Translations under genes and position numbers: made by a program
In this document: positions 8,301 to 16,737 of the stretch, piece by piece
How the letters are laid out: every line of letters starts with the position of its first letter
Numbering within the stretch: the stretch's first letter is position 1
NCBI GenBank assembly: GCA_902586885.1
Contig: CACIJG010000012.1
Coordinates: 1 to 51,054 of the forward strand
Source: an uncultured Alphaproteobacteria bacterium
GTDB lineage: Bacteria > Pseudomonadota > Alphaproteobacteria > Rhodobacterales > Rhodobacteraceae
Length of the DNA stretch: 51,054 nucleotides
Direction of reading: 5' to 3'
The notes under the pieces: generated by a model
Told to the model about the DNA's origin: nothing
What the model saw: the letters and a program-made list of their open reading frames with translations, nothing else
Database searches by the model: none

Positions 8301-9197
8301 ATGGAATTTTTACAAACTTGTTTAGACGGTCTGTTATTCGGGTCTGCTTACTCTTTGCTTGCATTGTCTTTTTCATTATTATTTGGGGTAATGAAGAGAG
8401 TTAATCTAGCATTCGGCTCTTCGTTGCTTTTAAGCGCAGTATTTGCCCTTTGGGTTGACTCAATATTATCTGTAGGAATTATTGGAATTTTCTTAGTGAT
8501 GCTTGGATCAAGTGCCATAATAAATATATATGTTGAAAAGATATGCTTTTACCCTCATCGTGGAAATTATGGAGCGATAGTTTCAATGATTTCGAGCTTT
8601 GCTATTTGGATGCAATTGGACGATTTAAGCTCGTTTCTTCTGCCAGATAGGACAGCTTCTTTCCCTTCATTTCTTCCGGATTCTTTTTTTATAATCGACT
8701 TATTCATTAGGATCGATCAATTATTTTTATTTTTTATCGCTGTTCTTATGACTGGGGTTTTTTTCTATGTTTTGTACAAGACCAATTACGGTCTTTTATT
8801 GAGAGGTGTTTCATTTGACGGGGAATTAGCAAGAAAACTTGGGGTTAATTCTAGCAGAATTTCTTCATTTGCGTTTGCGTTTTCTGGTGTTTTTGGTGCT
8901 ATAGCCGCCTTCCTGATTTTATCAACTGAATCACAAGTGACACCGTTTTTTGGTTTCTGGTGTACTCTAAAAGGTCTTGTGGCCATGATGTTGGGAGGAA
9001 TAGGTTCTTTACCAGGTGCAATCATAGGTGGTTTGTTCCTAGGGCTTATTGAGTCAAACGTTATTAACTATTTAGGCGCTGAATATAGAGATATCTGTAC
9101 ATATTTAATTCTATTATTCATTCTTGTTGTGAAGCCGGGAGGAATAATGGGGTCTGCTATATTAAGGGATGAAAGAGCTGCCAGCGAAAGGATTTAA
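8301..9197 (+). CDS. Branched-chain-type ABC transporter permease, LivH family (set 2)
   Basis: The 298-residue membrane protein repeats the LivH plan: FLQTCLDGLLFGSAYSLLAL at the start, YKTNYGLLLRGVSFDGELARKLGV in the coupling region, and MMLGGIGSLPGAIIGGLFLGL at the end. It is clearly diverged from the set 1 LivH, so this is an old duplication or an independent recruitment rather than a recent copy. It starts 4 bp after the set 1 LivF stop. No second binding-protein gene accompanies it. It may share the binding protein at 3683-4939 or pair with one encoded elsewhere. Confidence 0.9.
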   Translation: MEFLQTCLDGLLFGSAYSLLALSFSLLFGVMKRVNLAFGSSLLLSAVFALWVDSILSVGIIGIFLVMLGSSAIINIYVEKICFYPHRGNYGAIVSMISSFAIWMQLDDLSSFLLPDRTASFPSFLPDSFFIIDLFIRIDQLFLFFIAVLMTGVFFYVLYKTNYGLLLRGVSFDGELARKLGVNSSRISSFAFAFSGVFGAIAAFLILSTESQVTPFFGFWCTLKGLVAMMLGGIGSLPGAIIGGLFLGLIESNVINYLGAEYRDICTYLILLFILVVKPGGIMGSAILRDERAASERI

Positions 9198-9199
9198 AA

Positions 9200-10102
9200 G
9201 TGAGTCTTTACCTAGTCACAGTATTAACTAACATTTGTTTATTTTCTTTCATTGCGCTGTCTGCTTATCTGATTTTAATTGTAGGAGAGGTTTCTTTTGG
9301 GCAACAGGCCTTTTTCGGTATAGGCGCCTATTCTTTAGCTATTTTTTATGTTTATTTTGATTTAAGCATTATCTATTCAATATTTCTTGGAATGGTTATC
9401 TGTTTTTGCTTAGGTTTATTGCTTTCTTTGTTAACTATAAAGCTTTCCGGATTATATTTTGCAATGGCAACATTAGCGTTTGCAGAGGTTTTTCGCTTAT
9501 CTATGAATTTAGTTAGATTTCCCATTGAAAAGGATGGGAGGGCAACGGGACTAAATGGACCAGAGGGCTTTGAAAATATTAGATGGATATTTGAAAACAA
9601 TATTGATACTTTAGGTTTTTTTTACATCACGCTGATAATTCTAACTATTTTACTATTTTGTTTTTTCATTCTAGAGCGTTCTTTCATTATGAAGAATGCA
9701 AGGATAGTGGGAAAAGATTTAATATTAGCTCAGTCATTAGGAATAAATCCTAGACCATACAGACTTTTTTTTATAGGCACAGCTGGTGGAATTTCAGGTC
9801 TTGGGGGTGCATTATTTGCTCTTGCAAGCACCTACATAGAACCTGCCATGTTTGGTATGATGTTAGGAGTTCATAGTCTTGCCTATACAATAATTGGAGG
9901 GTTGGGGTTGCCGATTGGACCTTTATTAGGGGTGTTTATTGACATTGGCCTACTTGAGAGTATTAGATTTTTATCTGAGTACCGAATGATTATTTTTGGC
10001 GGTTTGGTAGCCATTATACTTATTTTCTATCCAGAGGGTATTATAAGCCCAAGGATTGCTTCTCGAATAAAAAGATTTTTTTTTAGCAAGGGTTTTAAAT
10101 AA
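9200..10102 (+). CDS. Branched-chain-type ABC transporter permease, LivM family (set 2)
   Basis: The 300-residue membrane protein follows the LivM plan: FIALSAYLILIVGEVSFGQQ, FFGIGAYSLAIFYVY, LSGLYFAMATLAFAEVFRLS, and YTIIGGLGLPIGPLLGVFID near the C-terminus. It starts with GTG 2 bp after the LivH stop and ends directly before the ATG of the next ATPase. The sequence is intact, so the membrane half of set 2 looks functional even though its ATPases are shortened. Confidence 0.9.
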   Translation: MSLYLVTVLTNICLFSFIALSAYLILIVGEVSFGQQAFFGIGAYSLAIFYVYFDLSIIYSIFLGMVICFCLGLLLSLLTIKLSGLYFAMATLAFAEVFRLSMNLVRFPIEKDGRATGLNGPEGFENIRWIFENNIDTLGFFYITLIILTILLFCFFILERSFIMKNARIVGKDLILAQSLGINPRPYRLFFIGTAGGISGLGGALFALASTYIEPAMFGMMLGVHSLAYTIIGGLGLPIGPLLGVFIDIGLLESIRFLSEYRMIIFGGLVAIILIFYPEGIISPRIASRIKRFFFSKGFK

Positions 10103-10729
10103 ATGTTGGAACTAAAATCTGTTAAAAAGTCATTTGGTGGAATTAATGTTTTTGAAAAACTTACTTTTCAACTAGAAAAAGGTGAACGAGTTGGTTTGAC
10201 GGGAGGGAATGGAACTGGCAAGTCGACATTGATTAATCTTGCCACTGGATTCCTATTACCCGATGAGGGTGAGATAAATTTTGGAAACTTGTCTTTGTTA
10301 AATCTAAAGCCATGGCAGATTGCAAAATTAGGGGTAAGGAGAAATTTTCAATCTGTAAGGCTAAGTGACTCCTTAGTATTGAAAGATCAATTTTTTGTTT
10401 CTGAACAAAAAATTTTAGATAATTTGGAAATGATAGAGGTTTCAGGAATCAAAGGATTTCTTGATCGATTTCCTTCAGAATGTCCTTTACCTATTTTGAG
10501 AAAAATGGAGGTTCTTAGAGCCTTGTTATCTTGCCCTAGCGTTCTGTTCCTTGATGAGCCTTCTGCTGGCTTTTCTCGAACGGAACTTAATGAATTTTCT
10601 CAATTTCTTATACAGTATATCCCTACTAGTACCTCATTGGTTATTGTTGAGCATAGAACAGAACTGATGGAACTTGTTTGCACTAAAAACTGGGGTCTTT
10701 TCTTTAACGAACCATTACGGATAATTTAA
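10103..10729 (+). CDS. Shortened, degenerate ABC ATPase, LivG-related (set 2)
   Basis: The 208-residue protein keeps Walker A (GGNGTGKST), a Q-loop region (RRNFQSVRLS), Walker B (VLFLDEPSAG) and the switch histidine (VIVEHRTE). The ABC signature is gone: where LivG has LSFGEQRR, this protein reads CPLPILRKME, with no glycine. It is about 40 residues shorter than set 1 LivG, mainly in the helical domain and the tail. ABC dimers can tolerate one degenerate site, so it may act as the regulatory half of an asymmetric pair with the next gene. Early decay is the alternative. It starts directly after the LivM stop and ends 2 bp before the LivF-type gene. Confidence 0.82.
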   Translation: MLELKSVKKSFGGINVFEKLTFQLEKGERVGLTGGNGTGKSTLINLATGFLLPDEGEINFGNLSLLNLKPWQIAKLGVRRNFQSVRLSDSLVLKDQFFVSEQKILDNLEMIEVSGIKGFLDRFPSECPLPILRKMEVLRALLSCPSVLFLDEPSAGFSRTELNEFSQFLIQYIPTSTSLVIVEHRTELMELVCTKNWGLFFNEPLRII

Positions 10730-10731
10730 AT

Positions 10732-11364
10732 ATGCTAAAAATAGAAAACCTTTCTGTAAAGTATGGATTTATTAATGCTTTATCCAATGCTTCTATTTAT
10801 TTAGATAAGGGCAAAATTGTACTTCTTGATGGCCATCATGGCGCCGGAAAGTCTAGTTTATTAAATGCTATTATAGGGTTGGTTGCATCTAGCGGTCAGG
10901 TATTTATAGAAAAAAATATTATTAGAAATAGAACTCCAAGCAAAACCTTAAAATTAGGCGTATCACTTTTGCCAGAAGGCAACTGTATTTTTTCTAACTT
11001 AACGGTAAAAGAAAATATAGAATTTGGTTCTGTTTTAACGGGTGAAAAACAGTCGGAAAATATTTTTGATGTTTTTCCTGAGATAAGTCACCTTTTGAAT
11101 AAAAAAGCTTTTTTTTTAAGTGGAGGTCAGTCCAGAATGGTAGCTTTTGCTCGTGCTATGGCTTCTAATCCAACCTATTTACTGTTAGATGAACCCTTAT
11201 CAGGACTTTCAAAAAACCCCCAAGGTATTATATGGAAAAAACTATTGGAACTTAAAAATAATGGTATTGGTGTCTTAATAACTGGCCAGCATAACGTCCC
11301 GGAGAACAGTGAAATAGATCACAAATATATCATAGATAATGGACAAATTGAGAAAGTTTTCTAA
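10732..11364 (+). CDS. Shortened ABC ATPase, LivF-related (set 2)
   Basis: The 210-residue protein retains Walker A in an unusual form (GHHGAGKSS), a clean signature (LSGGQSRM) and Walker B (YLLLDEPLSGL). The switch region reads LITGQHN rather than LVEQN. It is about 30 residues shorter than the set 1 LivF protein, mostly in the helical domain. Its intact signature would complete the ATP site formed with the Walker A of the signature-less LivG-like partner, consistent with one competent and one degenerate site. It starts 2 bp after that gene. The small secreted protein gene follows 35 bp downstream. Confidence 0.85.
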   Translation: MLKIENLSVKYGFINALSNASIYLDKGKIVLLDGHHGAGKSSLLNAIIGLVASSGQVFIEKNIIRNRTPSKTLKLGVSLLPEGNCIFSNLTVKENIEFGSVLTGEKQSENIFDVFPEISHLLNKKAFFLSGGQSRMVAFARAMASNPTYLLLDEPLSGLSKNPQGIIWKKLLELKNNGIGVLITGQHNVPENSEIDHKYIIDNGQIEKVF

Positions 11365-11399
11365 AATATATCTAAGTAAAGAAAAATAAGGTTTATCAA

Positions 11400-11762
11400 A
11401 TGTCAAAAATTATATTTAGAGCTTGTGTTTTGGTATTTATATTTTTGGGAGTAACTCCTATCCTAGCTGAGCCTATTAAAACAGAAACAAACTGTAAGAA
11501 AACAGAGGTTAGATTAAAGTATGATTGTTTAGTTATTATAAAAAAAGGCGATGATAATATTAATAATGCCGAAGTAATGGTCGGAGCTGATATGCCTTCT
11601 ATGCCAATGGCACATAATGTAAAGCCGGTAAAGGTAGATAAGTCTAAAAAAGACGGTGAATACAGTTTCGTGATCCAACTAGAAATGCTAGGAGAATGGA
11701 AATTTATTTATAATTTTACAAAACCTGAAAGAGATAAGATTTTTGAAAAGCTAGATTTTTAA
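11400..11762 (+). CDS. Small secreted FixH/YtkA-like protein with Met/His motif
   Basis: This 120-residue protein has a Sec signal (FRACVLVFIFLGVTPILA, cleavage near residue 23) and a single beta-sandwich-like domain. The segment MPSMPMAHNV near residues 65-74, followed later by FVIQLEMLGEWKF, resembles the YtkA/FixH-like family. Some members of that family are linked to copper handling. The clustered Met and His could bind Cu(I), but this is inference. It closes the transporter operon and lies 10 bp before the acyl-CoA ligase. An alternative is a simple periplasmic accessory of the transporter. Confidence 0.6.
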   Translation: MSKIIFRACVLVFIFLGVTPILAEPIKTETNCKKTEVRLKYDCLVIIKKGDDNINNAEVMVGADMPSMPMAHNVKPVKVDKSKKDGEYSFVIQLEMLGEWKFIYNFTKPERDKIFEKLDF

Positions 11763-11772
11763 TTTTTTTCCT

Positions 11773-13311
11773 ATGTCAGTTTTTTCATTAAGTAATCCAA
11801 AAAAGATGCATGATATTTTGGATTTTTATTATGAAAAAAATCCAGATGCAGTTTCTGTGTCTTTTAATTCTGTTAATTATACTAATAAGGTTATTTACAA
11901 TAACGTTAATTCACTAATTCATAACTTGAAAAATAACGGATTAGTCCCAGGAGATAGAATTGCTATTTTATCTAAAAATAATATTGCTTTCATTGAGTTA
12001 TTATATGCTGCTTCTAAATATGGTTTAGTCTTAGTTCCTCTCAATTTTAGATTAGCATACCCAGAGATTGATTTTATCTTAATTGACTCTGGGTCTAAAA
12101 TTCTATTCTATGAACCTGAATTTAAAGAAATCGTCAAACAACTCGAAACAGATAAATTGTCTTTAACTGGTTTGATTGAAATTGGATTAGAGGGGCAATA
12201 TGAAGGGTTTAGTGAAAATGAAACCTATTCAGGAACTGATAATTTTAAGGAAACAGAGAATACTCCTTTGTTCCAAATGTATACCTCGGGTACAACTGGA
12301 AGACCTAAGGGTGCTTTAATTTCTCATTCAGGAATATTGTCGTTAGTTGAACATGGTAAGGATAGATTAGGTCCCTTTAAAGATAATGCCAACAGTCTGG
12401 TTTGCATGCCTTTATTTCATATCGCTGGCAGTGCCTGGTTGTTTTTTGGCTTAGCGTCAAGCTGTAATAATATTCTTTTAGTTGACATAAATCCAAAAGA
12501 AATACTCAGTGTTTTAGAAAAATCAAAGGTAACTTCTACTTTAATGGTTCCTGCAGTAGTGCAAATGGTAACAATAGAAGCTGAAAGTAGGGGATTAAAA
12601 CTTAACAACGTTGAAAATATTGTTTTTGGAGCATCTCCTATGCCAGTAGATATCTTAAAGAGAGCTCAAAAAGTTTTTCCAAAAGCTAATTTTACGCATG
12701 TATATGGTATGACTGAAACCACTGGGATGTTTATGTCCTTGGACCCTATGGAATTAAAGCATGATCGCCGATTAGAATCTTGTGGTAAATGTTTTGACAA
12801 TTCAAAAATTAAAATTGTAGATAAACACAGCAATGAGTTGCCATGTAATGAAATAGGCGAAATTATCTGCAAAACCGATCAAATTATGGACGGCTATTTC
12901 AATAAACAGGAGGCTACTGAAGAAGCAATTAAAGATGGATGGTTTTACACTGGTGACGCGGGTTATATAGATGAGGACGGATTTCTTTTTATTAGAGACA
13001 GAATTAAAGATGTCATTATAAGTGGTGGAGAAAACGTATATCCAGCAGAGGTAGAAAATGAGTTGATGGCTCATAATTCTATTGTGGATTGTGCTATAAT
13101 TGGTATTCCAGATGAAAAGTGGGGCGAAGCTGTTTTGGCTGTTATTGTTGTTACTGATCCCTCTGATTTTAATGAGATGGAGGTAAGATTATTTCTTAAA
13201 TCTAGATTGGCTGGGTTCAAGATTCCAAAAGAATTTAAAATAATAGACGTTCTTCCTAGAAACGCTGCTGGGAAGGTAACAAAGGGCGAATTAAGAGAAA
13301 AATATTTTTGA
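11773..13311 (+). CDS. AMP-dependent acyl-CoA synthetase/ligase
   Basis: The 512-residue enzyme of the ANL superfamily activates a carboxylic acid with ATP and couples it to CoA. The phosphate-binding loop YTSGTTGRPKG, the YGMTETTG motif, the hinge-region GWFYTGDAGYIDEDGFLFI with DRIKDVIISGGENVYP, and the C-terminal catalytic lysine in RNAAGKVTKGEL are all present. The acid is unknown. Position directly after the transporter operon suggests it may act on the imported compound or a product of it. It lacks a signal peptide, so it is cytoplasmic. The length is normal for the family. Confidence 0.9.
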   Translation: MSVFSLSNPKKMHDILDFYYEKNPDAVSVSFNSVNYTNKVIYNNVNSLIHNLKNNGLVPGDRIAILSKNNIAFIELLYAASKYGLVLVPLNFRLAYPEIDFILIDSGSKILFYEPEFKEIVKQLETDKLSLTGLIEIGLEGQYEGFSENETYSGTDNFKETENTPLFQMYTSGTTGRPKGALISHSGILSLVEHGKDRLGPFKDNANSLVCMPLFHIAGSAWLFFGLASSCNNILLVDINPKEILSVLEKSKVTSTLMVPAVVQMVTIEAESRGLKLNNVENIVFGASPMPVDILKRAQKVFPKANFTHVYGMTETTGMFMSLDPMELKHDRRLESCGKCFDNSKIKIVDKHSNELPCNEIGEIICKTDQIMDGYFNKQEATEEAIKDGWFYTGDAGYIDEDGFLFIRDRIKDVIISGGENVYPAEVENELMAHNSIVDCAIIGIPDEKWGEAVLAVIVVTDPSDFNEMEVRLFLKSRLAGFKIPKEFKIIDVLPRNAAGKVTKGELREKYF

Positions 13312-13329
13312 TTAAGGTATGATTTCAGA

Positions 13330-14658
13330 TTGACTGACTTAGATTCAAAAAGAAAAATTGAAGGTTATTATGATAGCCCTTGGCCGGCAGAGTGTGGTGG
13401 TCCAAGGCGACAAAAAATACCGAGATCTAAGGGTTTAAATATTAAAGAAAGTGAGACTATATCTCAGATTACCAGAGCGAATGGTGAATGGAATGTAATG
13501 ATGGTTTTAAGGGATCCGGGCGAAGTGTTTTTAATGGGTAATAATCACATTAATTCAATTGAAAAATATGGATTTTTAGAAAAAATTAATCCAGTCTCTT
13601 TGGAGCCTATAAAAAGATCTCCAAATTTGCCCTCGGGTGGACATACTTGGTGTGGAGGGGTTGTAGTTCATCAGAATGGTTTTTTGTATCTCAATAATGG
13701 TAATTTTTGTTATAAATTAGATCCAGATTGTAATGTGGTTTCTTCAAAACAACTGCCTCAAAATTCTGCGTACAATAGTTTTTTGATCATGAGTGACGGG
13801 CGTCTTGTCATGAAAAACATAGAACATGACCATAAGGCGAGTTCTAAATTTGTTATTCTTGATCCAGCGAATCTTGATCAGATTGGTGAGGAAATTGAAA
13901 TACCCGAAAACTCTATGGGTAGAATAGCTATGGACACTAACTCAGATGGGGATCAGTTAATATACGTGCCAGGAAAAGATAGGTTTTTTAGATTTAAATA
14001 TAAAAACAGCACACTTTTACTAGATGAAAGCTGGAAACCAAAATATAGAACTCTTAATGAAAGCGAACAAAGTTTTAGTTGGGATAGTTGCATTTGTGAA
14101 GGAGGGTGCTGGTTTTTGGATAATGGAGACAATAGAGCTAACGTAACAATTTTTTCTACAAGACCTTTTGGGCAAAAGCTCCCTGAGAGAGGATCTGTAT
14201 TTCAAGGATTATCCTCAAGTGAGCAGAAGTTGTTTAGGGTAGACTTAATCGACGCTAATAATATTGAAGTTATAAAACCTTTTAATAAAAAGATGGGTAG
14301 CATTTTCAGTCCTCCTGCTTTTGATCCCAATAAAAATATCGCTTTAGCATTTGATACGGGGAATGGTTTGCTAGCCGGTATAAAGTACTCTAAGAGAGAT
14401 GGGTTTAATAAACTCTGGGAAAAGCCAACAAGGATATCTATGCAGATGGTGTTATATAGTGATACGGGTGAAATCTTGGTTAATGATTTTAGAACTGGCT
14501 TTGATAACTTAATTTTACTAGATCTTGAAACAGGTTTAGAAAAAGGGAGGGTTGCAACTCAAAGTACCACAGCAAATGGAATGTTCTTGTCGCCTGGATG
14601 GAGTAGGGATTTTTATTATTGCTCAATAGGGGCTATTGCTAGAGGCTTTGTAGAATGA
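13330..14658 (+). CDS. Hypothetical beta-propeller-like protein
   Basis: I do not recognise the family of this 442-residue protein. It contains repeated strand-turn units with the flavour of a PQQ- or SMP-30-like propeller, such as GFLYLNNGNFCYKLDPD, GRLVMKNIEHD, SKFVILDPANLDQ and FDNLILLDLETGLEKGR. The N-terminus has no signal peptide, so a cytoplasmic location is likely. A TTG start is used, with AAGG about 12 bp upstream; the ATG at 13319 reaches a stop after four codons. It lies 18 bp after the acyl-CoA ligase and may belong to the same catabolic unit. No catalytic residue can be assigned from the sequence. Confidence 0.6.
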   Translation: MTDLDSKRKIEGYYDSPWPAECGGPRRQKIPRSKGLNIKESETISQITRANGEWNVMMVLRDPGEVFLMGNNHINSIEKYGFLEKINPVSLEPIKRSPNLPSGGHTWCGGVVVHQNGFLYLNNGNFCYKLDPDCNVVSSKQLPQNSAYNSFLIMSDGRLVMKNIEHDHKASSKFVILDPANLDQIGEEIEIPENSMGRIAMDTNSDGDQLIYVPGKDRFFRFKYKNSTLLLDESWKPKYRTLNESEQSFSWDSCICEGGCWFLDNGDNRANVTIFSTRPFGQKLPERGSVFQGLSSSEQKLFRVDLIDANNIEVIKPFNKKMGSIFSPPAFDPNKNIALAFDTGNGLLAGIKYSKRDGFNKLWEKPTRISMQMVLYSDTGEILVNDFRTGFDNLILLDLETGLEKGRVATQSTTANGMFLSPGWSRDFYYCSIGAIARGFVE

Positions 14659-14696
14659 TAAAGTGTATGGTAGCAACTTATTGAAAGGAAAGACCA

Positions 14697-15110
14697 ATGG
14701 AGCTAAAAGGTGGGTGTTATTGTGGTGAGATAGGCTATGAAATTAGCGGAAAATTACAAGCTTGCTTTCAGTGCCATTGTAGAGAGTGTCAATATATAAC
14801 GGGAGGAAATCCAAATGCTGTAATGGTATTCTCACAAGAAGATTTCAAATTCAGTAAAGGAAACCCTTCTGTATTTGCTAGGTCTGATCTTGAGACACCT
14901 GTTAATCGCTATTTTTGTAAGAATTGTGGGACGGCTATAGGTAGTATAAGCCCATCTAGGCCAGGGTCATTCATTGTTAAAATTGGTACCCTTGATAATC
15001 CGGGGGTGTTTGATCCAAAGTTCGCGATTTTCACTTGCGACATTCAAGATTTTCACCATATCCCAGAGGGTTTAGAGAGCTTTGATAAGAGACCGCCAAA
15101 GAAGAACTGA
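14697..15110 (+). CDS. GFA family protein (glutathione-dependent formaldehyde-activating enzyme/CENP-V fold)
   Basis: The 137-residue protein shows the zinc-binding pattern of the GFA family: GGCYCGEIGYEI at the N-terminus, CHCRECQ near residue 27, and YFCKNCGTAIGS near residue 75. The founding member was proposed to speed the reaction of formaldehyde with glutathione, but most homologues have no proven activity, so only the fold is confident. GAAAGGAAAG precedes the ATG. It sits between the propeller-like gene and an MFS transporter on the same strand. Confidence 0.88.
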   Translation: MELKGGCYCGEIGYEISGKLQACFQCHCRECQYITGGNPNAVMVFSQEDFKFSKGNPSVFARSDLETPVNRYFCKNCGTAIGSISPSRPGSFIVKIGTLDNPGVFDPKFAIFTCDIQDFHHIPEGLESFDKRPPKKN

Positions 15111-15124
15111 TACGACTAAGGTTG

Positions 15125-16321
15125 TTGGTCCAGATAAAAGTGAAAGAAGAAATTAAATCTGTACCTGTTCACTCTCTTGGTATAAGTCAAATAATTGCCT
15201 ATGGGTCATTATTTTATGTTTTTGCACTAATAAAATCCTCAATAGCTATAAAACTAGGATTAGGCGTTGAAATTATTGCCTTTGTAGTAAGCATTTCCTT
15301 ATTTATTCATGTTTTAACCTCTGTGCATGTTGGAGTCTTAATAGACAAATATGGAGGTATGAGAGTAATGAGTATTGGTTTGTTAATAGGATCTATAGGT
15401 TTATTCTCCATTGCGCTAAGCAAAGACTTGTATTGGTTTATATTTTCTATGTTTTTAGTTGGTATAAGCTTTGCAATGGCTAGTTACAATATTGCGTTTA
15501 GTACTGCCATCCAATTAGATGATAAGAACTCAAGAAGACATATAACTCTGATTACTTTTTATGGGTCGATAGCAAGTACCTTGGTTTGGTTAATAGTAGG
15601 AAAGTTGCTTCCTGGTTATGGACTTGAGGTAACATGTTTTTTTCTATCAATTTGTCTATTCGCAATGGGCGCATATTTTTTTCTTTACTCTTTTATTAAA
15701 GATATGGGGCGTGTTCCAATTAACATGGAAAAAGTTGCCCATATAAAGCTTTCAGAGCTCATCCCCAAAGAGAAAAGGGCAGTCTTGCTTTTGATGCTTT
15801 TAGGATTTGTTCAATATTTAATTTTTTCATCTACAGCATTATCTTTAGTAGATTACTTTTCTGTAAAATTTGAGGCTTATTATTTGGCTGTCGTTTTAGC
15901 GAGTGTTTATGGCCCATTTCAATTGGTCGGAAGGTTAATTGAAATGGGCCTATCGAAAAGGTATGATGCAAGAGTCACTGGGCTCTTTGCCGCTTTTGTT
16001 ATGCCAATTTCTCTAATACTTTTATTTTCTTCAAACTTCTCCATTTGTATTTTATCAATGGCTTTATTTGGTATGAGTAATGGACTTCTAACAGTTACTA
16101 ACGGCTATTTACCAAACCTATTTTTTGAACCAAACGTTATTGGAAGAATCAAGGGATACATAGGTGCGCCAACGGCTCTTGGTATGGCTTGCTCACCATT
16201 TCTTTCAGGAATTTTTTCAGAAAATATTAATATTCTTATAATTTTAATGGTCATTTTATCTTTAATTCCTATTGGTTCAATCTTTCTTCTAAGAAATGAA
16301 AAAATAAGGAGTCTGAATTGA
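15125..16321 (+). CDS. MFS transporter
   Basis: About 398 residues form 12 transmembrane helices in two bundles. The motif-A-like loop GVLIDKYGGMRVMSIGLLIG sits between helices 2 and 3, and a long central loop follows helix 6 (about residues 195-220). The substrate is unknown; the topology and lack of a sugar or drug signature suggest a monocarboxylate or related organic-anion carrier. The start is uncertain: tandem TTG codons at 15122 and 15125 and a GTG at 15140 are all in frame. TAAGG at 15116-15120 best fits 15125. Its stop overlaps the NUDIX start as TTGA. Confidence 0.82.
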   Translation: MVQIKVKEEIKSVPVHSLGISQIIAYGSLFYVFALIKSSIAIKLGLGVEIIAFVVSISLFIHVLTSVHVGVLIDKYGGMRVMSIGLLIGSIGLFSIALSKDLYWFIFSMFLVGISFAMASYNIAFSTAIQLDDKNSRRHITLITFYGSIASTLVWLIVGKLLPGYGLEVTCFFLSICLFAMGAYFFLYSFIKDMGRVPINMEKVAHIKLSELIPKEKRAVLLLMLLGFVQYLIFSSTALSLVDYFSVKFEAYYLAVVLASVYGPFQLVGRLIEMGLSKRYDARVTGLFAAFVMPISLILLFSSNFSICILSMALFGMSNGLLTVTNGYLPNLFFEPNVIGRIKGYIGAPTALGMACSPFLSGIFSENINILIILMVILSLIPIGSIFLLRNEKIRSLN

Positions 16322-16716
16322 AAAAACTTATTAAACCAAGGGAAATGGACGTTGTAGCCGCAGTTTTAAAGGATAAGGAAAAGTTTTTGATAGCTAAGAG
16401 GGGTGATAATCAAAGCTTTCCTTCAAAATGGGAATTTCCAGGAGGTAAAGTTGAAAAAGGTGAAAGTTTTGAAAATGCATTGATCAGAGAAATTAAAGAG
16501 GAATTAAATGTTAATATAAATGTATTGAAAAAAATTGCTTCAGAGAAAGTCGAAGTAAATAATATAATTATATCAATACATTACTTTTACGCTGAAATAA
16601 TTTCTGGAGCTGTTGAATTGGTAGAACATTCAGATTTTAAGTGGGTAGTGAAATCTGACTTTAATAGTTTTGATTTCATTATAGGAGATGAAAGAATTTT
16701 AAAGTTTATTTCTTGA
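16318..16716 (+). CDS. NUDIX hydrolase (MutT-like)
   Basis: The 132-residue protein carries a complete NUDIX box, G-x5-E-x7-REI-x-EE-L-x-V, at about residues 41-63 (GKVEKGESFENA then REIKEEL). The length and the N-terminal VVAAVLKDKEKFLIAKR strand resemble MutT-type 8-oxo-dGTP diphosphatases, which cleanse the nucleotide pool. Specificity within NUDIX enzymes cannot be read reliably from sequence. It starts with TTG inside a TTGA overlap with the MFS stop, implying coupled translation. Confidence 0.87.
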   Translation: MKKLIKPREMDVVAAVLKDKEKFLIAKRGDNQSFPSKWEFPGGKVEKGESFENALIREIKEELNVNINVLKKIASEKVEVNNIIISIHYFYAEIISGAVELVEHSDFKWVVKSDFNSFDFIIGDERILKFIS

Positions 16717-16737
16717 TAAAATAATTTAAGCAGACCA

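Noticed and set aside
12802-13074. 90-codon minus-strand open frame inside the acyl-CoA ligase
   Set aside because: It is antisense to a conserved gene and encodes nothing recognisable.
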